The notes below the pieces were generated by a model that did not search any database, had not been told where the DNA came from, and worked only from the letters and a program-made list of their open reading frames with translations. The translations under genes and the position numbers were made by a program. Below, one piece after another: positions 54,566-63,394 of a stretch of DNA of 64,000 bases. Each line of letters opens with the position of its first letter. The stretch's first letter is position 1. This DNA comes from Saprospirales bacterium GYS_P2D. GTDB taxonomy: Bacteria > Bacteroidota > Bacteroidia > Chitinophagales > Saprospiraceae. The stretch covers positions 186,001 to 250,000 of the forward strand of contig WUUP01000003.1 of assembly GCA_009833045.1 (NCBI GenBank), in the 5' to 3' direction.

Positions 54566-54991
54566 CTATGAGTCGCCAGCTTTCTTAGTCGTGACTTTGA
54601 TGACGCCATTGGCACCACGCACCCCATAGAGGCCTATTTCCTCTGGGCGTTTGAGGACTTGGATACGTCTTATCATATTGGGGGTGACACTATTATACAG
54701 GTCTCCGTATTGGGATAGCGGGACACCATCAAGGATGAACAGAGGTGTAGTATCCGAATAAAACGATCCAACACCTCTGACAGTTATTTTCGCATTTGCC
54801 CGATTGCCCTCCACATTGATCCCAGGAAAACGCTGTAGATGAGTAGTCAGATCGATCGTTTCAGAAGGATCCTCTATAGCATCACCTGTGGAGTTCATAT
54901 TGTCTCTATGGTTGACTGAGGTGCTGTTGGTAGTCGAGCAGCTCCAAGCCACCATACTGAGCAAAAACAAGATAGATAGATAGGATTTCAT
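54566..54991 (-). CDS. Stand-alone TonB-receptor plug-domain lipoprotein
   Basis: A 141-residue lipoprotein with signal MKSYLSILFLLSMVAWSC (Cys18). The mature part is a plug domain and nothing else: LTTHLQRFPGINVEG, ITVRGVGSF, PLFILDGVPLSQYG, RRIQVLKRPEEIGLYGVRGANGVIKVTTKKA. These are the same motifs as in the SusC plugs of this window (PLLVVDGIPF, IYGSRGANGVILITTKKG). No beta-barrel follows. The ATG at 54991 begins the signal peptide; a longer in-frame reading to 55057 adds an unrelated leader. Role unknown: a separate plug could bind ligand or block a barrel. Confidence 0.8.
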   Translation of the reverse strand: MKSYLSILFLLSMVAWSCSTTNSTSVNHRDNMNSTGDAIEDPSETIDLTTHLQRFPGINVEGNRANAKITVRGVGSFYSDTTPLFILDGVPLSQYGDLYNSVTPNMIRRIQVLKRPEEIGLYGVRGANGVIKVTTKKAGDS

Positions 54992-55086
54992 GACTTTTTT
55001 GCCCAAGAAGATACGACTAATATCTAAGATATCATGCGCTTTGATATAAAGGAGCAACTAATGACGTAAGCTTTCCTAATAAGCAC

Positions 55087-56589
55087 TCACTCTGATATTG
55101 GTAGCTTTATATAAAAGGTTGTACCCTCATCGAGCACAGAGTCTACCCACATCTCACCTCCCATATGCTCGACTATCTTTTTACAAATGCTGAGTCCGAT
55201 ACCCGTGCCTTCATAAAGCTCATCAGTATAGAGTCGCTGAAATAATCCAAATATCTTATCTCTATACTCATCTGCGATTCCTATACCATTGTCTTCGACT
55301 GAGAATACGAGATCACCTTCCTCTCTACGGGCATCGATTTTGATCACGGGATCTACTCCTTCTCGTGTGAATTTTAATGCATTCTCCAATAGATTTTGAA
55401 AAAGCCGTTCCATTTGAGTATGATTGCCATTGATCTGCGGTATATTCTTATTGAGGATCATGACGGTAGCCTGCTGCTCCTTTATAGTAGGAGCCATTCG
55501 TTCTACCACATTGTCGAGGACACGATTCATATCGACTGGAGTCTGTGGAGTGGGTTGAGCGGCTACGTTGGATAGTGTGAGTAGGCCATCGATCACCTCT
55601 CCCATGTGTCTGACTGCTTTAGTCACTATATTCATATACTCTCTACCTGATTGATCCAGCTGATCCAGATAGTTGATACGTAGTAAATCGCTGAATGTAG
55701 AAATGTTGCGTAGTGGAGCTTTCAGATCGTGAGATACCGCACTGGCAAATTCTCTAAGCTCTTGATTAGATCTTTTGAGTTCGGTAGTCTGACGCAGCAG
55801 TTGATTCTCGTACTGCTCTTTAACATGGATTTCATTCTGCAGCTTTACATTGCTCTGCTCCAGCTCTATTGTACGAGATATGACTTTTTCTTCAAGCTGA
55901 TTTTTGATCTCTACCAGCTTCCCCTGTGACTTAGTCAGTGCAGACTCTATGGCTTTTCTTTCGTCGATCTCATAGCGTAGCTTTTTCTGATTTTTGAGAT
56001 TTTGAAAAAGCATCCCTGCAAACTGAGTCATCGCATAAAAATTAGCAAAATTAGACCGCTCAAATGAAGGAAAAAACTGAATATCCTCTGCGGCCTGACC
56101 GACAAAGATCAATCCGGCCAACTGCCCATCATTACCAAAAAATGGCCCTACATATCCTTCTACCAACTTGAAACAAGCAAAATAATCATAGACAGTCCTA
56201 TTCTCAGACAAAAAACTGACCTCTCTACCGATGGAGTCAAGATCAAGCGTCTCCAGATTAAACTCCTCGCAGTCTACAGCGTCCATCCCAAAAGTACTGA
56301 TCAGTCGGGCTGACTTAGTATTAGCATTAACTTCGAGCAAAGCTCCTTTAGCCTCATTAAACACTTGAACAAAATACTCCAGTGTGATGATACCAAATTC
56401 TTTCTTAGACCCCGCCTCTAATGCTTCTGACACATATGACTTGATGAGCTCCTGCCGCTTCACATCTTGATCTCTGAGATTTCTGATCTTGACCAGTTCA
56501 TCTTGGATTTTGAGGCTCTGAGCGACTTGCTTTTCCAGTCGCTGGCAGGTGGCTAAAAGTTCGTCATATGTGGGGTTTTGTTCGCTCAT
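55087..56589 (-). CDS. Sensor histidine kinase (GAF-like and HisKA)
   Basis: A 500-residue soluble kinase. Residues 1-50 are helical, 55-200 look like a GAF-type sensor (VSEALEAGSKKEFG, FFGNDGQLAGLIFVGQAAED), and 205-285 form a coiled coil (LEEKVISRTIELEQ). The HisKA domain has the phosphoacceptor His287 in FASAVSHDLKAPLRNI, and the HATPase has LLENALKFTRE, VEDNGIGI and GTGIGLSICKKIVEHMGG. There is no transmembrane segment, so it senses a cytoplasmic or membrane-associated signal. Its ATG overlaps the FIST gene stop by 4 bp. No response regulator is adjacent, so it may signal to a distant partner. Confidence 0.9.
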   Translation of the reverse strand: MSEQNPTYDELLATCQRLEKQVAQSLKIQDELVKIRNLRDQDVKRQELIKSYVSEALEAGSKKEFGIITLEYFVQVFNEAKGALLEVNANTKSARLISTFGMDAVDCEEFNLETLDLDSIGREVSFLSENRTVYDYFACFKLVEGYVGPFFGNDGQLAGLIFVGQAAEDIQFFPSFERSNFANFYAMTQFAGMLFQNLKNQKKLRYEIDERKAIESALTKSQGKLVEIKNQLEEKVISRTIELEQSNVKLQNEIHVKEQYENQLLRQTTELKRSNQELREFASAVSHDLKAPLRNISTFSDLLRINYLDQLDQSGREYMNIVTKAVRHMGEVIDGLLTLSNVAAQPTPQTPVDMNRVLDNVVERMAPTIKEQQATVMILNKNIPQINGNHTQMERLFQNLLENALKFTREGVDPVIKIDARREEGDLVFSVEDNGIGIADEYRDKIFGLFQRLYTDELYEGTGIGLSICKKIVEHMGGEMWVDSVLDEGTTFYIKLPISE

Positions 56590-57791
56590 GATCTGACTAT
56601 GGCGAATAAGGAAGTAGTATAATTATGAAAAGTATTGCGTCCCCCAAGTAAGCAAAATTCTCCATAGCCATAAAAGCCTAACCAAGGAGTCCCCGGCCGC
56701 TGCATGACACCATCATGCATGATTGAGATGATTTCATCCTTATTGATCTGATCAAACATAGCTCTACCTCGAGCCGCACAGTCAGCCTGAAATACGGCAA
56801 CCACCTCTTCGTCTACTGCTATCTGAGTCTTAAGTCGATTGAGCATTCGCCTGAGTCCATCGAAAATCAGCTCCTCGTCACGTTTTGTCAGCCAAATAGT
56901 AGCTCCCTCTTGGCATGATACCGGCACATAAAAACTACCATCCTCTTCTGTCTTGACGATCACCCTGAGTATGTGTTCATTGTCATACTCATCTATGAGC
57001 TCATCTGAAAGTCGCTCGCCGATACCTGCTACTGGGATACATGGTCCAGGATGCTGATCATGAGGAAATCCTAATGCATCCATGAGTCGATGCCATGCGG
57101 GCTGTCCATCGAGTTCATAGATTCTATTGTTGTCACAAGATGTAACTTTAAAGCCCCGGCCTATCGGGACACTTCCATGATGCACCCCCATGACTACCCG
57201 AAGTGTGGGATCCGCAAAACCAATCAATAGTGCTCCATGCTCGTAGATCTCTTCTCCATAAAACTGGAAACTCGTGATCGCTTTAAAATTATCCGAGGAG
57301 GTGCCTCCGAAAATAGGTGTCTCTGGACCAAAAACCGACTCAATCCCCTCCAGGGCTCGATCGCAAGCAATATCGATACCAGACGCTAAGAAGTAAAGCA
57401 TATTAACCCCTGATGAGCGCTCACGCATGTCCTCGGCCATACGTCGAGACTGATCGTAAGAGCTCATCCCCGTGATCTGATCCGTATGCGAGACGATGAC
57501 CTCAGAGGGATCATCAGCGATGATCGCCATGATAGCTACTGCCCTCATCGTCTCATGAGCGCCGTCATACCCTATCACTCCCGCACAAGAGCATCCGACG
57601 ATCTCAGCATTCGGGCACAGCTCACGAGCGGTGCTCAATAAGGTCGGAAAATCATGTCCTATAGTAGTATGAATCATCAGAACGTCACATGCATTTTGCT
57701 GGTCTTCGGTAGGAAGGGCCTCACCAATGCAGCGAGACATCGCCTTAGTGGTATTGACTAACTCATTATGAGCTGAAAAAAAGTGTAACAT
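56586..57791 (-). CDS. FIST-domain signal transduction protein
   Basis: A 401-residue protein with the FIST N domain (residues about 30-230: MIHTTIGHDFPTLLSTAREL, AEIVGCSCAGVIGYDG, FGGTSSDNFKA) and a FIST C domain (230-390: VTSCDNNRIYELDGQPAW, FYVPVSCQEGATIWLTKRD, LLGGRNTFHNYTTSLFAIV). FIST proteins are predicted sensors of small ligands such as amino acids. It is translated with the kinase encoded downstream (ATGA overlap), so it most likely supplies the sensory input to that kinase. Confidence 0.9.
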   Translation of the reverse strand: MLHFFSAHNELVNTTKAMSRCIGEALPTEDQQNACDVLMIHTTIGHDFPTLLSTARELCPNAEIVGCSCAGVIGYDGAHETMRAVAIMAIIADDPSEVIVSHTDQITGMSSYDQSRRMAEDMRERSSGVNMLYFLASGIDIACDRALEGIESVFGPETPIFGGTSSDNFKAITSFQFYGEEIYEHGALLIGFADPTLRVVMGVHHGSVPIGRGFKVTSCDNNRIYELDGQPAWHRLMDALGFPHDQHPGPCIPVAGIGERLSDELIDEYDNEHILRVIVKTEEDGSFYVPVSCQEGATIWLTKRDEELIFDGLRRMLNRLKTQIAVDEEVVAVFQADCAARGRAMFDQINKDEIISIMHDGVMQRPGTPWLGFYGYGEFCLLGGRNTFHNYTTSLFAIVRS

Positions 57792-57926
57792 GGGTCGGGT
57801 GTCTTACATAATCTTCAAACAAACAGGCAAATTGTGACATTGATACAAGATATTAAAGATATTGATACAGCAATTGATACTATGTATATCATTTGTAGTG
57901 CCATCATCTCATCCTGACAGCTATAT

Positions 57927-58505
57927 ATGAATCTTCTACCTTATGACGGTCTCTGTGAGTACTCTATCCCTTTTGGCTATAGCCAAATCCAAGACTGGTA
58001 TCAGGCTCTCCATGAAGAAGTCCAATGGGAGCACGACAGACTCAAAATGTACGGCAAAGAAATCATCACTAAGCGAAAAGTCGGCTGGTATGGGGATCAG
58101 CCCTATGCCTATACATACAGTCATGTGCAGAAAGTAGCTCTCTCATGGACTCCTACTCTATCAGAGATAAAGCAAAAGGTAGAATCAGTAAGCCAAGAAA
58201 GCTATAACTCATGCCTACTCAATTTCTATCATACAGGAACTGAAGGTATGGGATGGCATAGTGATGATGAGCCAGAGCTACTGCCACAGGGTACTATCGC
58301 ATCTATCTCTCTGGGTCCAGATCGACGATTTCACTTCCGGCATAAGCGCACCAAAGAAAAAGTCACCATCCTCCTCGAAAATGGGAGTCTACTCCTGATG
58401 AAAGGCAGCACACAGACGCACTGGCAGCATCAGCTACCCCCGACTAAGAAAGTACATACTTCGAGGATCAATCTGACATTCAGGACGATCGTGGATAGGC
58501 CCTGA
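57927..58505 (+). CDS. alkB: AlkB-type 2-oxoglutarate/Fe(II) dioxygenase
   Basis: A 192-residue protein of the AlkB family, which oxidatively removes alkyl groups from 1-methyladenine and 3-methylcytosine in nucleic acids. The iron ligands are His and Asp in GMGWHSDDEP and the distal His in THWQHQLPP; the 2-oxoglutarate Arg is in RINLTFR. The NFYHTGTEGMGWHSD block is typical of the ALKBH2/3-like bacterial branch. The gene overlaps the convergent fusion gene by 26 bp at the 3' end. A palindrome, TTGGCTATAGCCAA, lies in its 5' coding part. Confidence 0.9.
   Translation: MNLLPYDGLCEYSIPFGYSQIQDWYQALHEEVQWEHDRLKMYGKEIITKRKVGWYGDQPYAYTYSHVQKVALSWTPTLSEIKQKVESVSQESYNSCLLNFYHTGTEGMGWHSDDEPELLPQGTIASISLGPDRRFHFRHKRTKEKVTILLENGSLLLMKGSTQTHWQHQLPPTKKVHTSRINLTFRTIVDRP
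57973..57986. repeat. 14-bp palindrome TTGGCTATAGCCAA (in alkB)
   Basis: Third exact copy, here coding for FGYSQ near the AlkB N-terminus. The T9SS cargo copy also encodes FGYSQ. Confidence 0.45.
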
Positions 58506-60750
58506 GTAGCTCTTCAGAGTGATGCAGCAGGGTATTCGCATTTTCTTTAGAAAAGCACAGAGGAGCCTTTATTTTGATGACATTGTCATCAGGGCCATCT
58601 GTACTGATGAGGATGTTTCGCTGGCGGAGACCATTTTTCAGATAGGCAGCGATCTGCCGATCTGCCTGTCGAGTCTCCGTATCTGAGATCATATCTATCC
58701 CGATGAATAATCCACTCCCCCTGACATCACCGATCGATGGATAGCGATCTCGGAGTGATCGATATCCCTCCATGATATAGCTACCGACCTCGAGTGCATG
58801 CTGCTGGAGCTGCTCTGACTCTATTACTTCGAGTACCGCCTTACCGATGGCACAGGAGACAGGATTGCCCCCAAATGAACTAAAAAACTCCATGCCGTTA
58901 GCAAAGCTTTCGGCGATCTCTGCGGTACAAACTACCGCACCCATGGGATGACCATTACCGATGGGCTTACCCAGTACTACGATGTCTGGTATGACACCAT
59001 GTAGCTCATATCCCCAAAATGTCGCTCCCATCCGTCCAAAACCTGTCTGGACCTCATCGCTGATACATACTCCTCCTCGCTCTCTGACATAGGGGTATAT
59101 AGCCTGGAGATATCCCTCAGCCAAAGGTACCTGACCTCCGCAGCCGACGATCGGCTCCGCTATGAATGCCGCCAGATCATAGTCCTCAGCTGCATGTATG
59201 AAGTCCTCCGCATATCGCTGTCCAGCATCTGATCCTCTATAGCTACCTCTATATGTATCAGGCATCGGAGATTCGATCACATATTCAGCCTTGCCCTGCC
59301 CACCTTGATGAGCATACTTATAGTGACTGATATGGATGCCCTGTATACTATTGCCATGATATCCATGCTGCACCACACCGATATGCTGCCTCCCTGTATG
59401 AGTAGTCGCCAGCCGTATCGCCAGATCACTGGCCGCACTACCACTATTGACTAAAAACACCTTGGATAGTGAAGATGGAAAATAGCGCAGGAGATGCTCT
59501 GTATAGGCCGTCAGCTCATCATAGACGTAGCGAGTATTAGTATTGAGACGTGCCATAGCTCGCTGTCCAGCATGGACTACATGAGGGTGACAGTGGCCGA
59601 CATGCTTGATATTATTGTAGGCATCGAGGATTGCATTGCCCTCAGCATCGTACATATATTGAAAAGCGGCTGACTTCATATGTATCGGCTCTGAGTAGCT
59701 GAGACTCATGGCTTCACTCATATTTTGCTTTCGCAGAATGAGTAGCTCATCTATACTCGTATTTGATGGCTGAGGCATCCCACATGCCTCCCTGAATGAA
59801 TGACTGGCATGTATGGGATTGATAGTCAATAGCTTTCGCAATAGCTGCCAAGCACCTTTCTCACTGATGGTGATATACTCGCTATCTGGCTTCTTGAGTT
59901 TAGTATACGCACTATTGCAGACACTGGTACAGAGGCGGGCAGCGATCAGATAGTAAAGGAGGTCCAGCTCCTCTGCTCGCAGTGGATAGATCTCATGATA
60001 GGCCGCTATCACTATCTGCGCATCAGCTATGGGATCCTCTCTACCCATCAGGACATAAGTGAGTCCTACCGCCAGCTCATTAATCGTAGAGCTGTAGACC
60101 ATATCACCAAAGTCAATAAGACCAGTGACGGATCGACCTTGTGTTAGGACATTCCAATCATTCGCATCATTGTGGATGAGTGACTTACGCAGATATGGGA
60201 GCTGTGGCAGTACCTTTTCTCTGTATTGGAGAAAGAAGTACTCCACGAGATGTCGATCAGCGGCAGCAGGTATAGCTGAGATGTATCGTTCATTAGTGAG
60301 GAACTGGTCGAGATCCCAGACTATCTTTTTTGCCTTCATGGCTAATGGAGCAATACTCTCCAGTCGTCGATCCGTGTCCGCCAGTCGCTCCCCAAAAGAC
60401 CGCAACAAATCTTCGGTCACCTCTGTCTCTGCCCAAAAAGTCCCCTCTAAAAAGCTCAATAATCGATAGCAACATTCATGCTCCTCATCGATGATGATAT
60501 ATTGCTGCTGATCATTGGACAGGACATTCGGATAGAGATCGCTATCACTGAGATGGATGAGCACTTGATTTTCTGCATGTAGGATCTGCAGGGTCTCTCG
60601 ATCTATGGGATAGACCTTTAGCACATAGCTATCATGTGCCGTGAGGATTCGATAGTTAGTGCTTTCATAGCCCTCCATAGTCTGTAGCTCTGTGCATTCT
60701 ATGCCCCAGTGCTCATGAAGTATTTTTTGGATGTGCTGACTCGTCATCAT
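58480..60750 (-). CDS. APH kinase-class III aminotransferase fusion (putative phospho-lyase)
   Basis: A 756-residue fusion. Residues about 1-330 are an APH-type kinase: catalytic [13 protein letters not shown] and metal-binding GLIDFGDM. Residues about 345-756 are a class III PLP aminotransferase: [43 protein letters not shown], and PLP Lys in [15 protein letters not shown]. In animals the two activities are separate enzymes: hydroxylysine kinase and 5-phosphohydroxylysine phospho-lyase (PHYKPL), or the ethanolamine-phosphate phospho-lyase ETNPPL. The fusion suggests phosphorylation of an amino alcohol followed by elimination; this is inference. The ATG at 60750 overlaps the HAD gene stop by 4 bp. 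The 3' end overlaps alkB by 26 bp. Confidence 0.85.
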   Translation of the reverse strand: MMTSQHIQKILHEHWGIECTELQTMEGYESTNYRILTAHDSYVLKVYPIDRETLQILHAENQVLIHLSDSDLYPNVLSNDQQQYIIIDEEHECCYRLLSFLEGTFWAETEVTEDLLRSFGERLADTDRRLESIAPLAMKAKKIVWDLDQFLTNERYISAIPAAADRHLVEYFFLQYREKVLPQLPYLRKSLIHNDANDWNVLTQGRSVTGLIDFGDMVYSSTINELAVGLTYVLMGREDPIADAQIVIAAYHEIYPLRAEELDLLYYLIAARLCTSVCNSAYTKLKKPDSEYITISEKGAWQLLRKLLTINPIHASHSFREACGMPQPSNTSIDELLILRKQNMSEAMSLSYSEPIHMKSAAFQYMYDAEGNAILDAYNNIKHVGHCHPHVVHAGQRAMARLNTNTRYVYDELTAYTEHLLRYFPSSLSKVFLVNSGSAASDLAIRLATTHTGRQHIGVVQHGYHGNSIQGIHISHYKYAHQGGQGKAEYVIESPMPDTYRGSYRGSDAGQRYAEDFIHAAEDYDLAAFIAEPIVGCGGQVPLAEGYLQAIYPYVRERGGVCISDEVQTGFGRMGATFWGYELHGVIPDIVVLGKPIGNGHPMGAVVCTAEIAESFANGMEFFSSFGGNPVSCAIGKAVLEVIESEQLQQHALEVGSYIMEGYRSLRDRYPSIGDVRGSGLFIGIDMISDTETRQADRQIAAYLKNGLRQRNILISTDGPDDNVIKIKAPLCFSKENANTLLHHSEELLRAYPRSS

Positions 60751-61433
60751 GAGATAAATTGGAGTAGGTCAGTGATCGTCTTGAGCTGTCGGAAGTTTTC
60801 ATGTTCGATTTTGCGATCGACTTTCTCAAGCTCCCATGTCACATGGTATGGGACGTGATAGGCATGGCCTCCGATATTCAGCACAGGGAGCACGTCAGAC
60901 TTCAGCGAATTACCTATCATCAAAAACTCAGAAGGCTCTACATCCAGATGGCTTATGATACGCTCGTATTCTGTTTCTTTCTTTTCGGATACGATCTCCG
61001 TATGATGAAAGTATTTGGCCAGGCCTGATTTCTGGAGCTTTTTCTCTTGATCGAGGAGATCGCCTTTGGTGGCCATGACGAGTCGATACTTGCCATGCAG
61101 TGCCTGTAGTACTTCCTCTACCCCTTCGAGTAATACGATGGGTTTATCGAGCATATCTTTACCGATTTCTATGAGCCTGAGCAGAGATTCGGACTTGATC
61201 GTACCAGAGGACATTTTGATCGCCGCTTCGATCATCGACAGCATGAAGGCTTTGATACCATAGCCGTATGGAGGTAGATTAGCGATTTCCGTAGCGAGTA
61301 GCTCACGCTGTACGCTGTGACGTGGCAGGTAGTCTTCCATAAGATCACAAAACTGCTCTTCTGCCTCTCTGAAGTAGGGTTCATTCACCCATAAGGTATC
61401 GTCAGCATCAAATGCTATAACTTTTATGGCCAT
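60747..61433 (-). CDS. HAD-family phosphatase
   Basis: A 228-residue haloacid-dehalogenase-like hydrolase. Motif I is FDADDTLW (nucleophile Asp9, acid Asp11), motif II is the Thr in LVMATKGD, motif III Lys lies near SEKKETEY, and motif IV is MIGNSLKSDVLP, with a helical cap of the C1 type. Family members dephosphorylate small molecules. It is translationally coupled to the kinase-aminotransferase fusion (ATGA overlap), so it probably acts on a phosphorylated substrate or side product of the same pathway. Confidence 0.88.
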   Translation of the reverse strand: MAIKVIAFDADDTLWVNEPYFREAEEQFCDLMEDYLPRHSVQRELLATEIANLPPYGYGIKAFMLSMIEAAIKMSSGTIKSESLLRLIEIGKDMLDKPIVLLEGVEEVLQALHGKYRLVMATKGDLLDQEKKLQKSGLAKYFHHTEIVSEKKETEYERIISHLDVEPSEFLMIGNSLKSDVLPVLNIGGHAYHVPYHVTWELEKVDRKIEHENFRQLKTITDLLQFIS

Positions 61434-61552
61434 CTTCTTAGTTTATCTTCTTCACTACTACATAGATAGGGGTTTAGAAGATTTCTGGAGCTATGCAGCT
61501 ACATATTGATATAAAAAACCCTAAGGTTGCAGAGTGGACAAAATTAAATGTC

Positions 61553-62653
61553 ATGAAATACTTCTGCTTCGGTCTCTTCATTTTATTATTCATATCGTGC
61601 GATCAGCCTTCTGCTGTAGCAATCGAAGAAAAAGATCCAGGACTTAAAGATTATTACTCAGAATACTTCTTAGTGGGCGCTTCGGTGACCGCTTCGAGCT
61701 TTTCGGGATTTGACTCTACCATTATTGTCAATGAATACAACAGTATTACGGCTGAAAATCTGATGAAAATGGAGCCCATACATCCTGAGCCTGACGAATA
61801 CCACTGGAAGGACGCCGATGCTATGGTGGCATTCGCTGATGAGCATGGTATCAAGATGAGAGGGCACACTCTATGCTGGCACAATCAAGCGCCAGCATGG
61901 ATGTTTGAGGGAGATGAAGGAAAAACCGCATCAAAAGAACAACTTCTCGAAAGACTCAAAGAACACATCACCGCTGTAGCAGGCAGATATAAAGGAAAAA
62001 TCTTCGCTTGGGATGTAGTCAATGAAGTGATCTCTGATAGCGAGGATGAATATATGCGCAGCTCACAGTGGTACAATATCACTGGTGAGGAGTATATACG
62101 TACAGCATTCAAAACTGCACATGAAATCGATCCAGACGCTAAACTATTCTACAATGACTATAATGCCACTCAACCCGCTAAACGTGATAAAATCATCAAA
62201 ATGATCAAATCTCTCCAGGATGATGGTATCCCAATACATGGTATGGGTCTACAGGCTCACTGGTCGATACATCATCCTACAGAGGACGAGCTCCGAGCTG
62301 CACTCGATGCCTACAGCGCATTAGGGCTGGATATCCATATCACTGAGCTCGATGTCTCCGTCTATGCGCACGAGCCAGGAGGTACTCGCAATAAGCGAGA
62401 CGATGAGGCAGATGACTTTACGCCAGAGATGGAACAGGCCCAGATGGATCAATATGAAATGTTTTTTAGGGTATTCAGAGACTATCGGGACGATATCCAG
62501 AGTGTTACTTTCTGGAATATATCTGATCGATATTCTTGGTTAGACTTCTTCCCCGTCAGAGGGAGAAAAAACTATCCGCTACTCTTTGATCAGGAGGGCC
62601 AGCGTAAAAAGGCCTATGATAAGGTGGTCAATTTTGAAGCGTCCGCAGAATAA
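61553..62653 (+). CDS. GH10 endo-1,4-beta-xylanase lipoprotein
   Basis: A 366-residue family 10 glycoside hydrolase. The lipobox is LLFISCDQP. The catalytic acid/base is Glu158 in WDVVNEVI and the nucleophile is Glu265 in HITELDVSV; KMRGHTLCWHNQAPAWMF and NITAENLMKMEP-type sequence (SITAENLMKMEP) are also typical. It cleaves internal xylan bonds and is anchored on the cell surface or in the periplasm. The ATG at 61553 is chosen because it starts the lipoprotein signal; an in-frame ATG at 61493 adds 20 residues without signal character. The methyltransferase gene follows 21 bp later. Confidence 0.93.
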   Translation: MKYFCFGLFILLFISCDQPSAVAIEEKDPGLKDYYSEYFLVGASVTASSFSGFDSTIIVNEYNSITAENLMKMEPIHPEPDEYHWKDADAMVAFADEHGIKMRGHTLCWHNQAPAWMFEGDEGKTASKEQLLERLKEHITAVAGRYKGKIFAWDVVNEVISDSEDEYMRSSQWYNITGEEYIRTAFKTAHEIDPDAKLFYNDYNATQPAKRDKIIKMIKSLQDDGIPIHGMGLQAHWSIHHPTEDELRAALDAYSALGLDIHITELDVSVYAHEPGGTRNKRDDEADDFTPEMEQAQMDQYEMFFRVFRDYRDDIQSVTFWNISDRYSWLDFFPVRGRKNYPLLFDQEGQRKKAYDKVVNFEASAE

Positions 62654-62674
62654 TCACGGTAAAAATCACAAGGG

Positions 62675-63394
62675 ATGTCGAGAGCCAAATACGATAAAAC
62701 AACAGCAGCACATTATGTTGGATATCGTCCGCCTCTGCATAGTCGCTTACTGAGGATCGCTCTGGGTGATGAGGGATATGACAGAGGACTCGATATCGGC
62801 TGTGGCACCGGAGCATCTACTGTAGCTCTCGCTGAGTACTGTAGCTCCGTCACAGGGATCGATCCGAGTATTGACATGATCGAGCAGGTAGATACTACGA
62901 GTAGCCACATCAGCTATCAGCTTATGACTGATGATCATCTCGATTTTGAAAATGGAAGTTTCGATATCGTGACCTTGGCAGGTAGCTGGCATTATGCTCA
63001 GTCTCCAAGGCTACTGTCTGAGATCGGTAGAGTGCTCTGTAGTCAGGGCCGATTGATGATTTATGATTTTCAGATACAGACAGTGCTCATCCTGTCCCAT
63101 CTGGGATATGAGGCGCCAGTACATAGAGATGGCTATGACTATCAGGTCAACCTCTCACAGTATGACTCCAGCTGCTTTGCCGAAAAATTGATATCCCGAG
63201 AGCATCTGTCATTTGGTATATCACCCGAAAATTTAGCACATCTTTTGTTGGCCTCTTCTTCTACCTATCCGATAGTATCCCGAGGTGCTATAGATCCCTA
63301 TCCTCGCCTCCTACAGCAGATCAGACGTGCATATCACCATCGACAGGTGCATCTGACGGCAAAGGCCTTCATCAGTCTATATCAAAAAATATAG
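62675..63394 (+). CDS. Class I SAM-dependent methyltransferase
   Basis: A 239-residue Rossmann-type methyltransferase. Motif I is GLDIGCGTGASTVALAEY, with the acidic SAM-binding GIDPSIDMIE; then FDIVTLAGSWHYA and RLMIYDFQIQ. The methyl acceptor is unknown; it resembles the UbiE/COQ5-like small-molecule group. It sits 21 bp after the xylanase on the same strand. Its stop abuts the convergent LacI-family gene's stop, with no intergenic base. Confidence 0.85.
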   Translation: MSRAKYDKTTAAHYVGYRPPLHSRLLRIALGDEGYDRGLDIGCGTGASTVALAEYCSSVTGIDPSIDMIEQVDTTSSHISYQLMTDDHLDFENGSFDIVTLAGSWHYAQSPRLLSEIGRVLCSQGRLMIYDFQIQTVLILSHLGYEAPVHRDGYDYQVNLSQYDSSCFAEKLISREHLSFGISPENLAHLLLASSSTYPIVSRGAIDPYPRLLQQIRRAYHHRQVHLTAKAFISLYQKI

